A stretch of 64,000 bases of DNA, taken from positions 28,303,718-28,367,717 of the forward strand of contig NW_026622974.1 of the NCBI RefSeq assembly GCF_023065955.2, given 5' to 3'. The notes under the pieces were generated by a model. It saw only the letters and a list, made by a program, of their open reading frames with translations, was not told the DNA's origin and did no database searches. Position numbers and translations under genes: made by a program. Within the stretch, counting starts at the first letter, position 1, and every line of letters begins with the position of its first letter. The DNA comes from Ursus arctos (Eukaryota > Chordata > Mammalia > Carnivora > Ursidae). Of the stretch, positions 12,841-23,712 are shown piece after piece.

Positions 12841-13136
12841 AGTGGAATACAACTCAACCATAAAAAAGAATGAGATCTCGCCATTTGCCACAACATGGGT
12901 GGATCTAGAGGGAAAAATGCTCAGTGAAATAAGTCAGAGAAAGACAAATACCATGTGATTTCACTCCTATGGATAATTTAAGAAACAAAATAAATGAACA
13001 AAGGAAAAAAGAAACCAGAAAACAGACTCCTAAATACAGAGAACAAACTGGTGGTTGTCATAGGGGAGGTGTGGGGGGGAATGGATGAAATAAATAAAGG
13101 GTATTAAGAGTACACAAACACACACACACTAAAATA

Positions 13137-14275
13137 AAGTGTACAATTTAGAAAATTTTAATATATTCACAGAGTTGTGCCACTATAACCCAAACCAATT
13201 TTAGAGCAATTCCATCATCCAAAAAGGAATCCTATACCCATTAGCAGTTACTCTTTATTTCCTTCCATCCCACTCTTTCCATCCCTGATCCTAGGCAACC
13301 ACCAATCTACTTTTTTTTTTTTTTTAAGATTTTATTTATTTATTCGACAGAGATAGAGACAGCCAGTGAGAGAGGGAACACAAGCAGGGGGAGTGGGAGA
13401 GGAAGAAGCAGGCTCATAGCAGAGGAGCCCGATGTGGGGCTTGATCCCAGAACACCGGGATCACGCCCTGAGCCAAAGGCAAACGCTTAACCGCTGGGCC
13501 ACCCAGGCGCCCCACCAATCTACTTTCTGTTTCTATGTATTCGCCTATTCTGGACATGTCATATAAATTGAATCATTCAATAAGTGGTTCTTTATAACTG
13601 GCTTCTTTCATTTAGTGTAATGTTTTCAAGGTTCATCCATGTTTGGCATGTATAAGTAGTTCTTTTTTTTTGTTCCTGAATAGTATTCTGTTTTACAGAT
13701 ATACCACATTTTTTGCCCATTCATGAATTGATGGACATTTAGGTTGTTTCTACTTTTTTGGCTATTAAGAATAACATTGCTATCGACATTTGTATACAAG
13801 TTTTTGTGTGAACATGTTTTCATTTTTCTTGCATATATACCCAGGAGCGGAATTGCTGGGCCATATGGCAACTATATACTTAACATTTTGACAAATAGCC
13901 AGACTGTTTTCCAAAGCTGCATCATTTTGCATTCTTACCAGCAATATATAAGGATTCCAATTTCTCTACACCCTCACCAACAATTGTTATTATCTGTCTT
14001 TTTGATTATAGCCATTCTGACGGATGTGAAGTACTATCTCATTCTGCTTTTGATTTGCATTTTCTTAAGAATGATGTTTATCATCCTGTCATTTGTTCAT
14101 TGGCCATTTGTGATCTTCTTTGGACAAACTATTCATATCCTTTGCCATTTTTTTAAATAGAGTTATTTCTTTTATTATTGTTGAGATATGGGAGTTCTTC
14201 ATATAGTTTACATACGAGCCCCATATCAGAAATATGATTTACAGTTTTTTTTTCCATTCTACATGTTGTCATTAG
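13137..14275 (-). mobile_element. Old L1 (L1M) 3' region, right piece
   Basis: This continues the element begun at 11286. The plus strand carries the inverse L1 phrases 'ATATATTCACAGAGTTGTGC', 'TTCGCCTATTCTGGACATGT', 'TTTCAAGGTTCATCCATGTT', 'GAATTGCTGGGCCATATGGC' and 'TTGATTATAGCCATTCTGAC'. It is interrupted by a SINE at 13311-13513. The open frame on the plus strand over 13744-14160 is antisense to L1 and is not a gene. Confidence 0.9.
13311..13513 (-). mobile_element. Carnivore SINE (ursid-type) in old L1
   Basis: The T-rich start is followed by AAGATTTTATTTATTTATT, a body containing AACACAAGCAGGGGGAGTGG, and the inverse head GGCCACCCAGGCGCCCC. Copies of CACCAATCTACTTT flank it (CCACCAATCTAC ends at 13310 and again at 13523), so both insertion boundaries are clear. 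The target lies inside old L1, where the consensus also reads ...CCACTAATCTACTTTC, which agrees with a clean insertion. Confidence 0.95.
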
Positions 14276-15024
14276 CCTGAGTCCTGATATAGGAAGACAT
14301 GTGGAGCAGAGTGATAATAGCCCACCCATGGCCATTGATGCCGAAACCACTAAATCCAACCCTATGACAATTTTGGCAGGTAAACTAATCAGTATGTTTT
14401 ACAACTGTTTTTGAGATGAAAGAACCCTAAATGAAGGGTAGAAGGTAAAAATGGAAGAATGAGACCTTCTCTAGGTCAAAGTATAGGTGTCAAATTAATA
14501 TAAAAGAAAAACATAAGACTTTCTAAAGATTACGTTTGTATTTGCTATGAAATTATACACATGATCAGCTTTAAATTGTGAATTTGGTAGTTTTTCTTCC
14601 GAGAGAACTTATTATCTCTCTAGAGTCCACTGTTTGCACATACGTAATGCCCTACTTTCCAGCCATTGCTAAAAACCAAGGCTCTTATTGCCTTAAATCT
14701 ACTCCTCTCGGGCCATTTCTTGCCCATATTACTATTTCTCCATCAAAACTATTTGTATATATGTCAAATTCACTCAGGGAATCACTTTTTCTTTCTAAGG
14801 GGGCTAAAAGTTTAACAGGCATAGCTATAGATATGTAATTTATGTTGCTAGATTAATGGGAAAGGACTAGATTTTTGAACTTTTATTGTCTATCAGATAA
14901 TTCGTATCCTAAATTATGCTGCATGGTTGGCCAAGATTCTGTGTGCAGAATCAATCCCGGATTAAAAAAAAAAACAAAACTAAGAACAGTACTAAACAAA
15001 TGTAACATAAAAGAGATAATCCAG
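14276..15024. other. Unique sequence, no gene
   Basis: No repeat was recognised. The 86-codon frame on the plus strand near 14.6-14.8 kb has no domain, no ortholog-like signature and no splice context that I can support. Confidence 0.45.
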
Positions 15025-15222
15025 GGGCGCCTGGGTGGCACAGCCGTTAAGCTTCTGCCTTCGGCTCAGGGTGTGATCCTGGCGTTCTGGGATCGAGCCC
15101 CACATCAGGCTCCTCCGCTGGGAGCCTGCTTCTTCCTCTCCCACTCCCCCTGCTTGTGTTCCCTCTCTCGCTGGCTGTCTCTATCTCTGTCGAATAAATT
15201 AATAAAATCTTTAAAAAAAAAG
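15025..15222 (+). mobile_element. Carnivore SINE (ursid-type)
   Basis: Head GGGCGCCTGGGTGGCACAGC, body CTCCCACTCCCCCTGCTTG, tail AATAAATTAATAAAATCTTT plus A9. The flanking direct repeats are AAAGAGATAATCCAG (15010-15024) and AAAGAGATGATCCAG (15223-15237), one mismatch in 15. Little divergence indicates a fairly recent insertion. Confidence 0.96.
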
Positions 15223-15237
15223 AAAGAGATGATCCAG

Positions 15238-17060
15238 ATTCTGCAACTACAATAATTTCCTGGTCATTTATTAATCAACAAATACACATTTGATACGTAA
15301 GGAACTGCATTTTGTGATTTTAGAGACACAAAGGTACTTTGGAGCCAAATCCCATTTATAGGAAGATTTTACCCGACCGCAAGCACATGGGCAGGACCCA
15401 CATTGGCCATGCTAACTCTGTAGCCACACCAGCCAGAACATGGGTGACTGTGTGTCTGTAGGCACACTGTGGTACAGTGCGGATGTGTTTAAAATCACTT
15501 CATTTTTCAATTCTATATAGTATGGAATAGTTCTCTGTGGTGATTAATGTAAGACTTTTGACTGTCCAATTATGAGTAGGACAAGGAACAGAAGTAGCAT
15601 AAGGAGGAAATCTCATTTACTTAAAAGTGATGGGTCAAAATGTTCCTGAAGGACAGAAAGAACCTAGATGTAATGAGGTGAATACGCAACTATGATCAGC
15701 AGTTTGAAAAATAAATTCTATGAGAAAGGACAAAACAATGGGCATTTTTAGCTATGCAGAGAAGGTTGACATGTATTAATTGGCTATCCTGGCGTTAGAC
15801 ATTTTTTTTACTAAATGTTGTTTAACAGGTTCTATTCTTGAGTTGTCCATACCCTAAGGCTGGGTCCATTTTTAAAGTAGCATCATGGTCTAAAAATCTT
15901 TACGCCAGTTTCTGAGACTCCATTTAGCAACTTTCCTTTGAAAAAGCCATTGGCAGAGACCTACTTTGGATAAATCAAATTACTCTTCAATACAGTCTAA
16001 AGAAATACATTCCTTAAATATTATTTTCATCATTAAGATATAAAAATACTTTTCCTACTCTGTCATGTAAGTGTATATGCCTATAAAACATCTTTCTTCT
16101 GCTTAATAATTGTTTTCATGAAAAGGTGTCTTTGGTGAGAGTCCTTTAAAGAGCGGCTTAGATCACTAGAAGTACAACTACATCCTTTTTATTTATTGTA
16201 AACATCGGAACTAGTGTTTGAATTTTGGCAGACAGATACTATAACATTCTGGGTAGACAGAGTATCTTACTGTGTGCCTGTGAACACACGGTGGTTAATA
16301 ACCTCCCGCGAAACCCACGTCCTGCCCAAAGGTTTACAGTTCCTTCTCTTGTGAAATCCTGGTGGAGTCAGCAACTAATCAGATTTAAATAACACTTTTT
16401 TAACAAGGTTTCTTCTCAGTGGCTAAGAATTCAGACACTTAAGTATGTTCTTAAATATGATTTGACTTTAATTAGAAGGTTGGACTTAATATATTTTGGT
16501 CACACATCAGTTTTATAAATAATATTTCTTTTTCGAAAATGTTTAGAACAAATTTTATAATGGCTTGTTAAATTCTTGAGGTAAATCTCCTACAGCTCAC
16601 CTTCACATGGAGATGAGCTGCCTTTTATTCAATGAGAATAACGGATTAAGCTCCTGAACCTTCATAATCTCATGCTAACTCCTGTCTTTACGGTAAGAAG
16701 CTTCCCAGCCCCCATGCCTACCGGAATATGTAACTTTGAAACCCTGTTATCCAGATATAACCTGTTTCCCAGATCTGATAATCTAAGAAAATTGTTAATT
16801 GTGGTTGCCTGAGTTTTTGTGAGATGCTCTAGGAAAAAAAAAAAAAAAAAGATAAGCCTTAAATACTTTGAATCGACCCTTGGTTAAAATGAAGAGAAAG
16901 CACAAACGACAAAGGTATCTAGTGTAAAAACTTAAAGAGTGATACTGCTGTTTCGAAGCACTATACCAGTCATGGCTGTCTTAGGCAAAGGGGACGGAGA
17001 AAATTGGAGGATATTTTCACACCAGTGTCCATAAGACCATCAGACAGCAAAAGAATTATT
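15238..17060. other. Unique sequence, no gene
   Basis: No repeat or coding signal was recognised, apart from an A18 run at about 16834-16852 and AT-rich stretches. Small GC-richer pieces near 15.37-15.48 and 16.30 kb show no CpG-island character. Confidence 0.5.
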
Positions 17061-17760
17061 TTTTAAAGTAAACTTTTGTCTTAGAATAGATTTGTATCTA
17101 CAGAAAAGTTGGAAAGATAGCGCAGAGATTTCCATATGCTCTTCATTCACCCACTTTCTCCTATTATTACCGTGTTCTGTTATTACGGTGCGTTTGTCAC
17201 AACTAAGAAGCTAACATTGGTAAATTACTATTAACTAAACTCCACCTTTTTGTCACACTACCTTGGCCAAAACGCCAAGAAGTGAGCCCCGTGTTTTTCA
17301 GATTTCATTAGATTTTCCCTCATGTCTTTTATGTCCCATGATCGAATCCAGGGTATTATATTGGTCAGTATGTCTCCTTAGACTTCTCTTGCTTTATGAC
17401 AGATTCTCAATCTTTGCTTATTTTTGATGATTTTGACTGTTTTGACAAGTGCTTTTCAGGTATTTTGTTTCTCAGTGTGGGCTTGTCTGATGTTTTTCTC
17501 ACGGTTAAAACGGGGTGATGCACCCTGGAAAAGGTGGCCACAGAGATGAACTTTGGTTCTCATCGTATCATACGGGTGTGTGTTGGGTGGTCCGTGTTCT
17601 CAACATGACTTACACTGGAGTGAGGTTTTCCTTCACCTCCTGGCTGAGGCGGTGTTTGCCAGGCTTCTCTACTGCAAAGTTAAAACATCTTTTTTTTTTT
17701 TTTTTGTATTAAATCCATGTATGTTCTGGGTAGCAGATATTTGACACTCTTTTTGGTTGT
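17061..17760. mobile_element. Old L1M-like 3'UTR relic
   Basis: The order of phrases matches a common ancient L1 3'UTR: 'TATCTACAGAAAAGTTGGAA' 'AGATAGCGCAGAGATTTCC', 'TAACATTGGTAAATTACTAT', 'GAATCCAGGGTATTATATTG', 'GTCTGATGTTTTTCTCAC' and 'GGCGGTGTTTGCCAGGCTTC'. Orientation relative to L1 sense is not certain to me. No intact frame; the 65- and 63-codon frames here are accidental. Confidence 0.7.
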
Positions 17761-18649
17761 CCCATTCTTTGAACTCCTTTCCTATAATAAGAAATTTCTT
17801 ACCTTGGGAGTTCTTGCTTGGCCAGGGTTCAAGACTGAAATGTGTTTCGAGCCTTCTTGAGGTAAGAGTGAGAAACTCTTGCGGCCGCAGCCAGAGGCAT
17901 TCTGTCTCCAGACAGTGAGGGCGATGCCACGTGGACCCCACTAGTGAGGAGACAGCAGAGATCTAGTTTTAGAGGGGCAGGACGTGAATTTGCTTATTTG
18001 TCAAAAAGGCTCTGAGGATACTGGTCTTGGTTTCCTCTGACATTCTGGGAAACTCATTTTAGCAACTTCTTTCTAATGACAAAATCAGAGAGTTCCTCCA
18101 CAGTGGGTTGCTATTGATTTTTCACAACAGGAAAGTCCTTAAGTTGACAAGTAATTTATGTTAAAAAGTAAATCAGAACAAATTCAAGGTTGACCTAATG
18201 ATTTTTTATTCTTATGCCCTGATATTCCATGACCTTTCTCGAGGGGTAGAGGAAGCTTGCGTCTGATACGTATGGGAGTGTGCTGGGCTTGTGAGCATTA
18301 TCTAGTATGAGTCAAATGAAAAACGTTTGGAAATTGCCAGCCTGTTGTCCCCTCCTTTATTTGTTCAAAATTTAGTTTTTCGTGAAGGCCTAACAGAAGT
18401 TTATGCTTTGGGACCATATCATATTAGATCACCATCAAGCCATCTTTCCCAAAGAAGGCTTCAACTTTCATCGTCTTTCAGTTTTTATGAAAAGTTACTG
18501 TAAGAATGAGAAATACGATTTCCATTTTGGCATTTCCTGTGTTGTGCACACTTTTTCACAGTTTAAATCATTTTATCTATACAGTGAACAATTAAGAATG
18601 ATCAAATTTGGTTTTCCCTGAATATTTGATATAACTTTTCTTCTCTAGT
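17761..18649. other. Unique sequence, no gene
   Basis: No repeat was recognised. A NotI-type GCGGCCGC word occurs near 17881, which is rare in this CpG-poor window, but there is no surrounding CpG island. Confidence 0.5.
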
Positions 18650-18850
18650 CAAGAAAAAACTTTAAACCTTTTATGCTTTTGAAATAATTACAGATATACA
18701 GGAAGTTGCAAGCAAATGTGGCAGGAAGGCCCTTGCACTCGTCCGCTAGCCTCCCCCAAAGTGTAGCAATAGTAAGATAGGGATACCAAGAAACTGACGT
18801 TGATGCAATCCACGGAGCTTATTCAGATTTCTCCGGTTCGGCATGCTATC
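18650..18850. mobile_element. Second fragment of an old L1M-like 3'UTR
   Basis: 'GAAATAATTACAGATATACA' 'GGAAGTTGCAAGCAAATGTG' and later 'CTTATTCAGATTTCTCCGG' match the same ancient 3'UTR family as at 17.1-17.7 kb. It is a separate, shorter and more decayed copy, followed by a short (TG)n run. Confidence 0.5.
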
Positions 18851-18934
18851 ATGTGTGTGTGTGTGTTAATTGAAGTAAAATCTTAATTTTTTTGAAGTTT
18901 CTTTTTGCCTTATGGACTTGTTTCTGGTAAGTAT

Positions 18935-19240
18935 TGCTAGCTGTTGTGATAAATCTGAGTGGCTTAACACAATAAAGGTTATTTCTCCTTCGGACAAAAG
19001 CCCATGTGGGGATTTCTGCTTTGTATTAACTTCTTTATGGTCATTTAGAAACCCAGGCTGCATTTGGCTTGCTGTTTCATCCTCCCCTTGAGGCCTAGAG
19101 TAGGGTCCATTCCACTGGCAGTTTCACGCACTGTGGCCCACATTTCCCTGGTCAGGACTCAGCCACGTGACCAGTCCAGATGCAAGCATACGTGGGCAAT
19201 AAACTCTAGCTCTGCGTCCAGGAGGTAAAGAACATAGGCT
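18935..19240. mobile_element. Diverged old repeat, LTR-like (weak)
   Basis: 'GAGTGGCTTAACACAATAAA' 'GGTTATTTCTCCTTC', then 'CACGTGACCAGTCCAGATGC' and 'CATACGTGGGCAATAAA', follow the layout of a common old interspersed repeat whose copies begin near AGTGGCTTAAAACAA and later read GTCACATGGCCAAGCC. I cannot assign a family name with confidence. Confidence 0.35.
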
Positions 19241-19805
19241 GTTGATTCCTACTGCACTTGGCTCCTTGAGGTGAAGAGGCAGGTCTTATGCCTTATCATA
19301 TCTTGTTACCGTTTTTAGTAACTTTTTCTCTTAATCTATTTTCAAATATTCTTTCTCAATTTAGTAATCTTAAATTTTATGTATCTGCTTTGTTATCTTT
19401 TATTTGGCAAAGGCATGGGAAATAAATAAATCCAATAAGGTCTAAAGGAGTTAAATAAATAATTTGTGCAACATTTCAATAACAAATATTCATTTGTTTT
19501 TATTTTTCAAAATCTTTTCTTTGTTCTTCAGTGTGCTAAAATTAATAATCAAGATTATACTGTGACTACATGATAAAATATTTAGATTAAAAATGATAAT
19601 TTTGGCCAATAATCCATATATTAGTGTAAAAGCCCAATATAGCAACATTTAGAAACAGAAACATAATTTCACTTTCTTTCATAGACGTAGACTTTATCAA
19701 AGTAGTTTATATCTGGAATATGGATTGTAATAAGAAAAAAATCATTTCCTATTAATTTTTTTGAAAGAATACTTTTATTTACATAGACTATCTGAAAGTT
19801 CCTTT
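19241..19805. other. Unique AT-rich sequence, no gene
   Basis: No repeat was recognised. It is strongly AT-rich, with many TAATAAT and AAATAT words. Confidence 0.5.
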
Positions 19806-19819
19806 CTAGCCTTACTCTT

Positions 19820-20017
19820 TTTTTTTTTTTAAGATTTTATTTATTTATTTGACAGACAGACAGCCAGCGAGAGAGGGAACACAAGCAGGGGGAGTGGGAG
19901 AGGAAGAAGCAGGCTCCTAGCGGAGCAGGGAGCCTGATGTGGGGCTCGATCCCACAACGCTGGGATCACGCCCCGAGCCGAAGGCAGACGCTTAAGGACT
20001 GAGCCATCCAGGCGCCC
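19820..20017 (-). mobile_element. Carnivore SINE (ursid-type)
   Basis: The T run is followed by AAGATTTTATTTATTTATTT, GACAGACAGACAGCCAGCGA and the inverse head GCCATCCAGGCGCCCC. Exact 14-base duplications CTAGCCTTACTCTT flank it (19806-19819 and 20018-20031). The SINE is little diverged. Confidence 0.97.
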
Positions 20018-20031
20018 CTAGCCTTACTCTT

Positions 20032-20479
20032 AAGGTAATATTGAAAATAGAGGTCTTGTGCTATTGTATTGCTAATAATAGAAATTCAGTAACCTAATTG
20101 CATTGAACTTTGCAATTGTGTGGTTCAGCGAGTTTATCTTCTGTCTTTATACACATTAACTCCAATGGAGGTAATGTAATTTACCCTTCTTACAAATCTG
20201 AAAAAGGGATTTTACAAGCTGCAGTGAGGGACTGATTTTAATCATAAGAAAGGGGCCATTTTCCCAACAGCAATCCTTCCATAAAAATCTTATAATAGAG
20301 GAGATAAGTAGTTAATTTAAAAATCATTGTTCCATGGAAAGTCCTTAAACAAACATGAAAGTCAGTTCTGCTCTTTAGCAATTTTTTCATTCTGCAATCA
20401 TTATTTCCACTGTAAAGTAATATGGTCTTTGTCGTTTGAACTATTATTAAGAAATTAAGGCACGAGTCTAAGTAACGAG
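20032..20479. other. Unique sequence, no gene
   Basis: AT-rich non-coding sequence, no repeat recognised. An 83-codon minus-strand frame at 20.24-20.49 kb has no domain signature. Confidence 0.45.
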
Positions 20480-21340
20480 ACATAAGCAAATGGATGGAAA
20501 AACATGCATTTCTTTTAGAAGCATTTTCAACTAAAATTTTACTTCGGTTGTGGATTTGTCAAATCGACTGAAGGAACACTGAACATAAACCCCAAGTCTG
20601 ATTCTGCAAGTCTTTCCACGATCGTGAGCATATGTAATTAAGGGGAAACTTGATGAGCTATCTTCGGTGTGACTTCACATCTTGACTATGTGTGATGTCA
20701 GACCGAATCCCTAAAGCACATCAGGCTTTCCTGTTCCTCTCCAGCCACTTACATTCCTTTTCTTGCTCTCTTTCATCCTTTTCTGGCACGACTTGAGATG
20801 TGAATATGGAAATCATCCATGGAGTTTTAAGGGACAAGCATTTCAAGCCGTTTTCCAGAGCAAAACATTTTCCCATGCAATTTTTCTATATTCGAATGCT
20901 TTTTCAAGTTTTACTAACTTTTATTAATATTCTCCAACTTATTTTTCATTTTCATGCCAGAAGCTTGTTCTTAAGGATGCTTTAAAGAAGACTTTTCTTC
21001 CAAATATCTGATCGGAATTTGCCACGAGTTTATCTGTAATTAGTAGCTGGCAATGGCTCTTATGCTATGAAGCTGTCATCTGTCTAGCTTGAGCTATGGG
21101 ACATATGACACTTGACGTATGAGAATTCACATCCTGCTATTTAAGTGAAAGACTGAAGTTGTGGAAGGAAAAAATGGCCCTTTATCTTCCACGTGGAACT
21201 TTTTAATTTGGGGAATTATCTGGGGTGAGTTTTACCTTCCTGTTGTGATTTCTCCTTGCACAGTCCTGGGCCAGACTTCTGTTTCCCATGTTAGCTGACA
21301 TGTGTTCAGTAGTTCCAGACTGCTGTTCATCTGAGCCAAG
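20480..21340. other. Repeat-poor block, candidate conserved non-coding DNA
   Basis: About 860 bases show no recognisable transposon trace. The block contains several homeodomain-type TAATTA/TAATTAAG words (for example around 20636 and 21038), GATA and TGACGT-like words, and retains scattered CpGs (TCGACTG, ATCGTGAG, CGATCG-like). This fits an old, constrained non-coding element but does not prove it. No function can be assigned. Confidence 0.3.
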
Positions 21341-21559
21341 GACAAAATAATTAAGAAGAGACATCTTCTCCTCTCAAAACAGTGTGTACAACAAAATCCA
21401 ATACTAAAGATTTTTAGAATTCTTTCAATATCTAAGTCAGCAACAACCCTTTATTTGGACAGGTAATACCCCTCTGCTCTAATAGGAACATAAACTCTTC
21501 TAAACTTTCTGGTGGATAATATGTCAAAATAGATCGTATTCATTGATACAGAAGTTTCT

Positions 21560-21850
21560 CTATACACGTATTAGATATTTTTGATAAATTTTCAAAATTT
21601 TAAATTTTCAGATGTTTTATCAATATGCACTTTTATCAACAATTAATGAGAATCTGCTTCCTTACATCCTGAGCACTGGATATTTTTAAATATTTTAAAT
21701 TTTTTGCTGTATGATAGATGAAAATCTATTTGACTGTTGGTTTGAAATGCATTTCTTTGGTTATTAATATAGTCAGCTGCTTGTATTTCTTCCTTTGTGT
21801 ACTGACTGTTCTTGTCCTGTTACTTTTTTATTATCCATACTTGAACCCTG
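21560..21850 (-). mobile_element. Old L1 (L1ME-like) 3' fragment
   Basis: The plus strand reads as inverse L1: 'GAGCACTGGATATTTTTAAA' 'TATTTTAAATTTTTTGCTG', 'GATAGATGAAAATCTATTTG', 'TTTGAAATGCATTTCTTTGG', 'GTATTTCTTCCTTTGTGTAC'. It is highly decayed. Confidence 0.6.
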
Positions 21851-22844
21851 CTAGTGTATGAGTAGAAGAAAAGAAATTTAAATGATTTTTGTTTCCATTC
21901 ACGTGGCCACACCAATTTGTTTTTTCATCATGGACAATAGTCTCCTTAAGAACACAGTGTTCTGAATGGAAAACTCAAGAATGAAAGAACATACTATGTA
22001 GCATTTCGGCCAAGAACAAAGCACTAAATTTGAAAAGAGCATGCATCACAACAAAGAAGGGTGGCTATCCGCTGATGTGTTAATGTCATCATTGCATTTA
22101 GTTCTGTAGGCTTGTCTTCTGTCCTCATGCATTGCTTCACTTTTCCTCTAGCCCCTGCCAATATGGTACCACCCAAGCTCCTGAATGCAGCTCTCTCTGT
22201 GGGACCTTAAGTAAAGCCCAAATTGCAGGGTAGAAGGTCTTTAGTTTGCTGTTTGAGGCGTGAATAATTTCTCTGCCATCTCTTTGCCGCACTCAAGTTA
22301 CCATGTGGAATGCCATTTTGGGTAGCTTGGAAATGGCTCTATACTTGTATCATAAAGAGACCCAGACATTTTTTTGTGTACTTTGTGATGGCAGAGAGAA
22401 AATAAGGAACGGATTCAGGGTTTGACCTAGGAATTTCATCCAAGTTGGTTGGGGTTTGGGGTTTCCTGAGTTGTTGTCATGTCTGGGAGAACCTTGAAAA
22501 TAGGTTGGTAATGAGGCATTTTGAGACCTGCTGATTCCAGAAGTCATCTTGGGTACATGGCAGCCCGTCTTCTTTTGCCCTCTACCTTGCATTGAAGGAT
22601 AAATGTGGTATTGTGGCATTATTGACATTTAGCTATATTATTGGTTCTCATAGAAGAGGGCCCAGGAGAAATTTTAGAGCCATATTTTAATCATGAAAAA
22701 CAGGATAATTATTATGTTTCCCTGCAGAGTATCAACTTTTTGACTGAGTTTTGCCCACAAGGTTTTCAATATTTATCTAATTCCTTATTTGCCAGTGAGT
22801 GGTACTGTGGATTAAAACTGGATTCATAACTGTAAAAGGCAGCT
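21851..22844. other. Unique sequence, no gene
   Basis: No repeat or coding signal was recognised. A 92-codon minus-strand frame at 22.35-22.63 kb has no recognisable domain. Confidence 0.5.
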
Positions 22845-23070
22845 ATTATGTTGCAGTAGAAAGAGTTACAGAAGAGACATTAGAAACTGGCTTGCTTCCT
22901 GTGCAGTCTTGGGAGCAGTGGATGATCTTCTGCAAATCAAGTTCTTCCTGTACAAAAGGGAAATCCGTTATCTATCATGTTTAACTCACAGGGCTATGAT
23001 CAGAATAAAATGAAAGACTGAACGTTAAAGTTCTAGGATACATAAAATATTATATGAATGCAAGGTACTA
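22845..23070 (+). mobile_element. MIR relic
   Basis: Follows MIR order: a head with 'AGAAAGAGTTACAGAAGAG', a core 'CTTGCTTCCTGTGCAGTCTT' 'GGGAGCAG', then 'TCAAGTTCTTCCTGTACAAA' 'AGGGAAAT' and 'CTCACAGGGCTATGATCAGA' 'ATAAAATG'. Divergence is high, as expected for MIR. Confidence 0.7.
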
Positions 23071-23235
23071 TTACCCATTGATAAATACCATGGTAAGGGT
23101 TACAGAGACTTTTATAAGTATTTCCTGATGGAATAACCATTTTGACAAAAGTTATGGCTGACACCGAAAGATTGTGTGAGTCCCATAATTCTTAAGAGGC
23201 TGAACTCATATAAAAATATTTACATACTTTAGCTT

Positions 23236-23297
23236 TGTGTGTGTGTGTGTGTGTGTGAGCCCGCGCACACGTGTGGGCATGTGCACGTGTGCGTGTG
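23236..23297. repeat. (TG)n followed by alternating purine-pyrimidine tract
   Basis: Eleven TG units continue into CGCGCACACGTGTGGGCATG and TGCACGTGTGCGTGTG. Nearly the whole stretch alternates purine and pyrimidine, and CG steps are unusually frequent for this window, so it could adopt Z-DNA under supercoiling. Confidence 0.9.
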
Positions 23298-23496
23298 AAG
23301 GACATATTGTCCCTCTTGGATTATTTTATCCATCATTTACTCTTATAATAAAAAGTCCATTCAACTGTCTGGCTTCTAAAAACATTTATAGGTTTTTACT
23401 TTACTTGAGGTAACAAATCACTGATTTAAATTCAGATAGTGCTTGAAATGATCTATGATATTTTTCCAATATGAAAAAAATAAAGTTGTAAGTAAT

Positions 23497-23712
23497 ACCT
23501 GCTTCCAGTTATGGAATGAATAAGTGACAGGGATGAAAGGTACAGCATGGGGAATATAGTTGACGGTATCCTAATAGAGCTGTATGGTGACAGATGGTAG
23601 TTACACGGGCGAGCACAGCGTAACATATAGTCGTCAGCTCACTCTGTTGTACATCTCAGACTAATGTCTGACTAACATCGTGCGTCAACTCTACTTCAAT
23701 TAAAAAGAAATA
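23497..23712 (+). mobile_element. L1 3'UTR end
   Basis: 'TTCCAGTTATGGAATGAATA' 'AGTGACAGGGATGAAAGGTA' 'CAGCATGGGGAATATAGTTG', 'TGTATGGTGACAGATGGTAG', 'TTGTACATCTCAGACTAATG' and 'TCAACTCTACTTCAATTAAA' 'AAGAAATAAAAT' follow a known mammalian L1 3' end in sense direction, with an A-rich tail. The copy is severely 5'-truncated. Confidence 0.8.

Larger units (their letters stand above)
11347..13136 (+). mobile_element. 5'-truncated carnivore L1, ORF2 C-terminal part plus 3'UTR
   Basis: About 1.8 kb of plus-strand L1. It begins in the 3' half of ORF2, where the translation includes the '[20 protein letters not shown]', '[18 protein letters not shown]' and '[17 protein letters not shown]' signatures, and runs through the ORF2 end. 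Stops and frameshifts break the frame into pieces, so it is inactive. It ends in a 3'UTR with an AC-rich, AAAATAAA tail. Flanking copies of AAGTGTACAATT (11335-11346 and 13137-13148) are exact and mark its insertion into an older, opposite-strand L1. An (AAAC)n tract and a (CA)n tract have grown inside it. Confidence 0.93.

Noticed and set aside
12535..12958. Frames with poly-Val-Cys or poly-Thr-His
   Set aside because: Read-through of a (CA)n microsatellite inside L1.
13744..14160. 138-codon plus-strand frame rich in hydrophobic residues (membrane-like)
   Set aside because: It is antisense to an old L1; U-rich antisense of L1 gives Ile/Leu/Phe-rich frames by composition.
17881..17888. GCGGCCGC site as a CpG-island marker
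   Set aside because: The surrounding sequence has few other CpGs and no island character.
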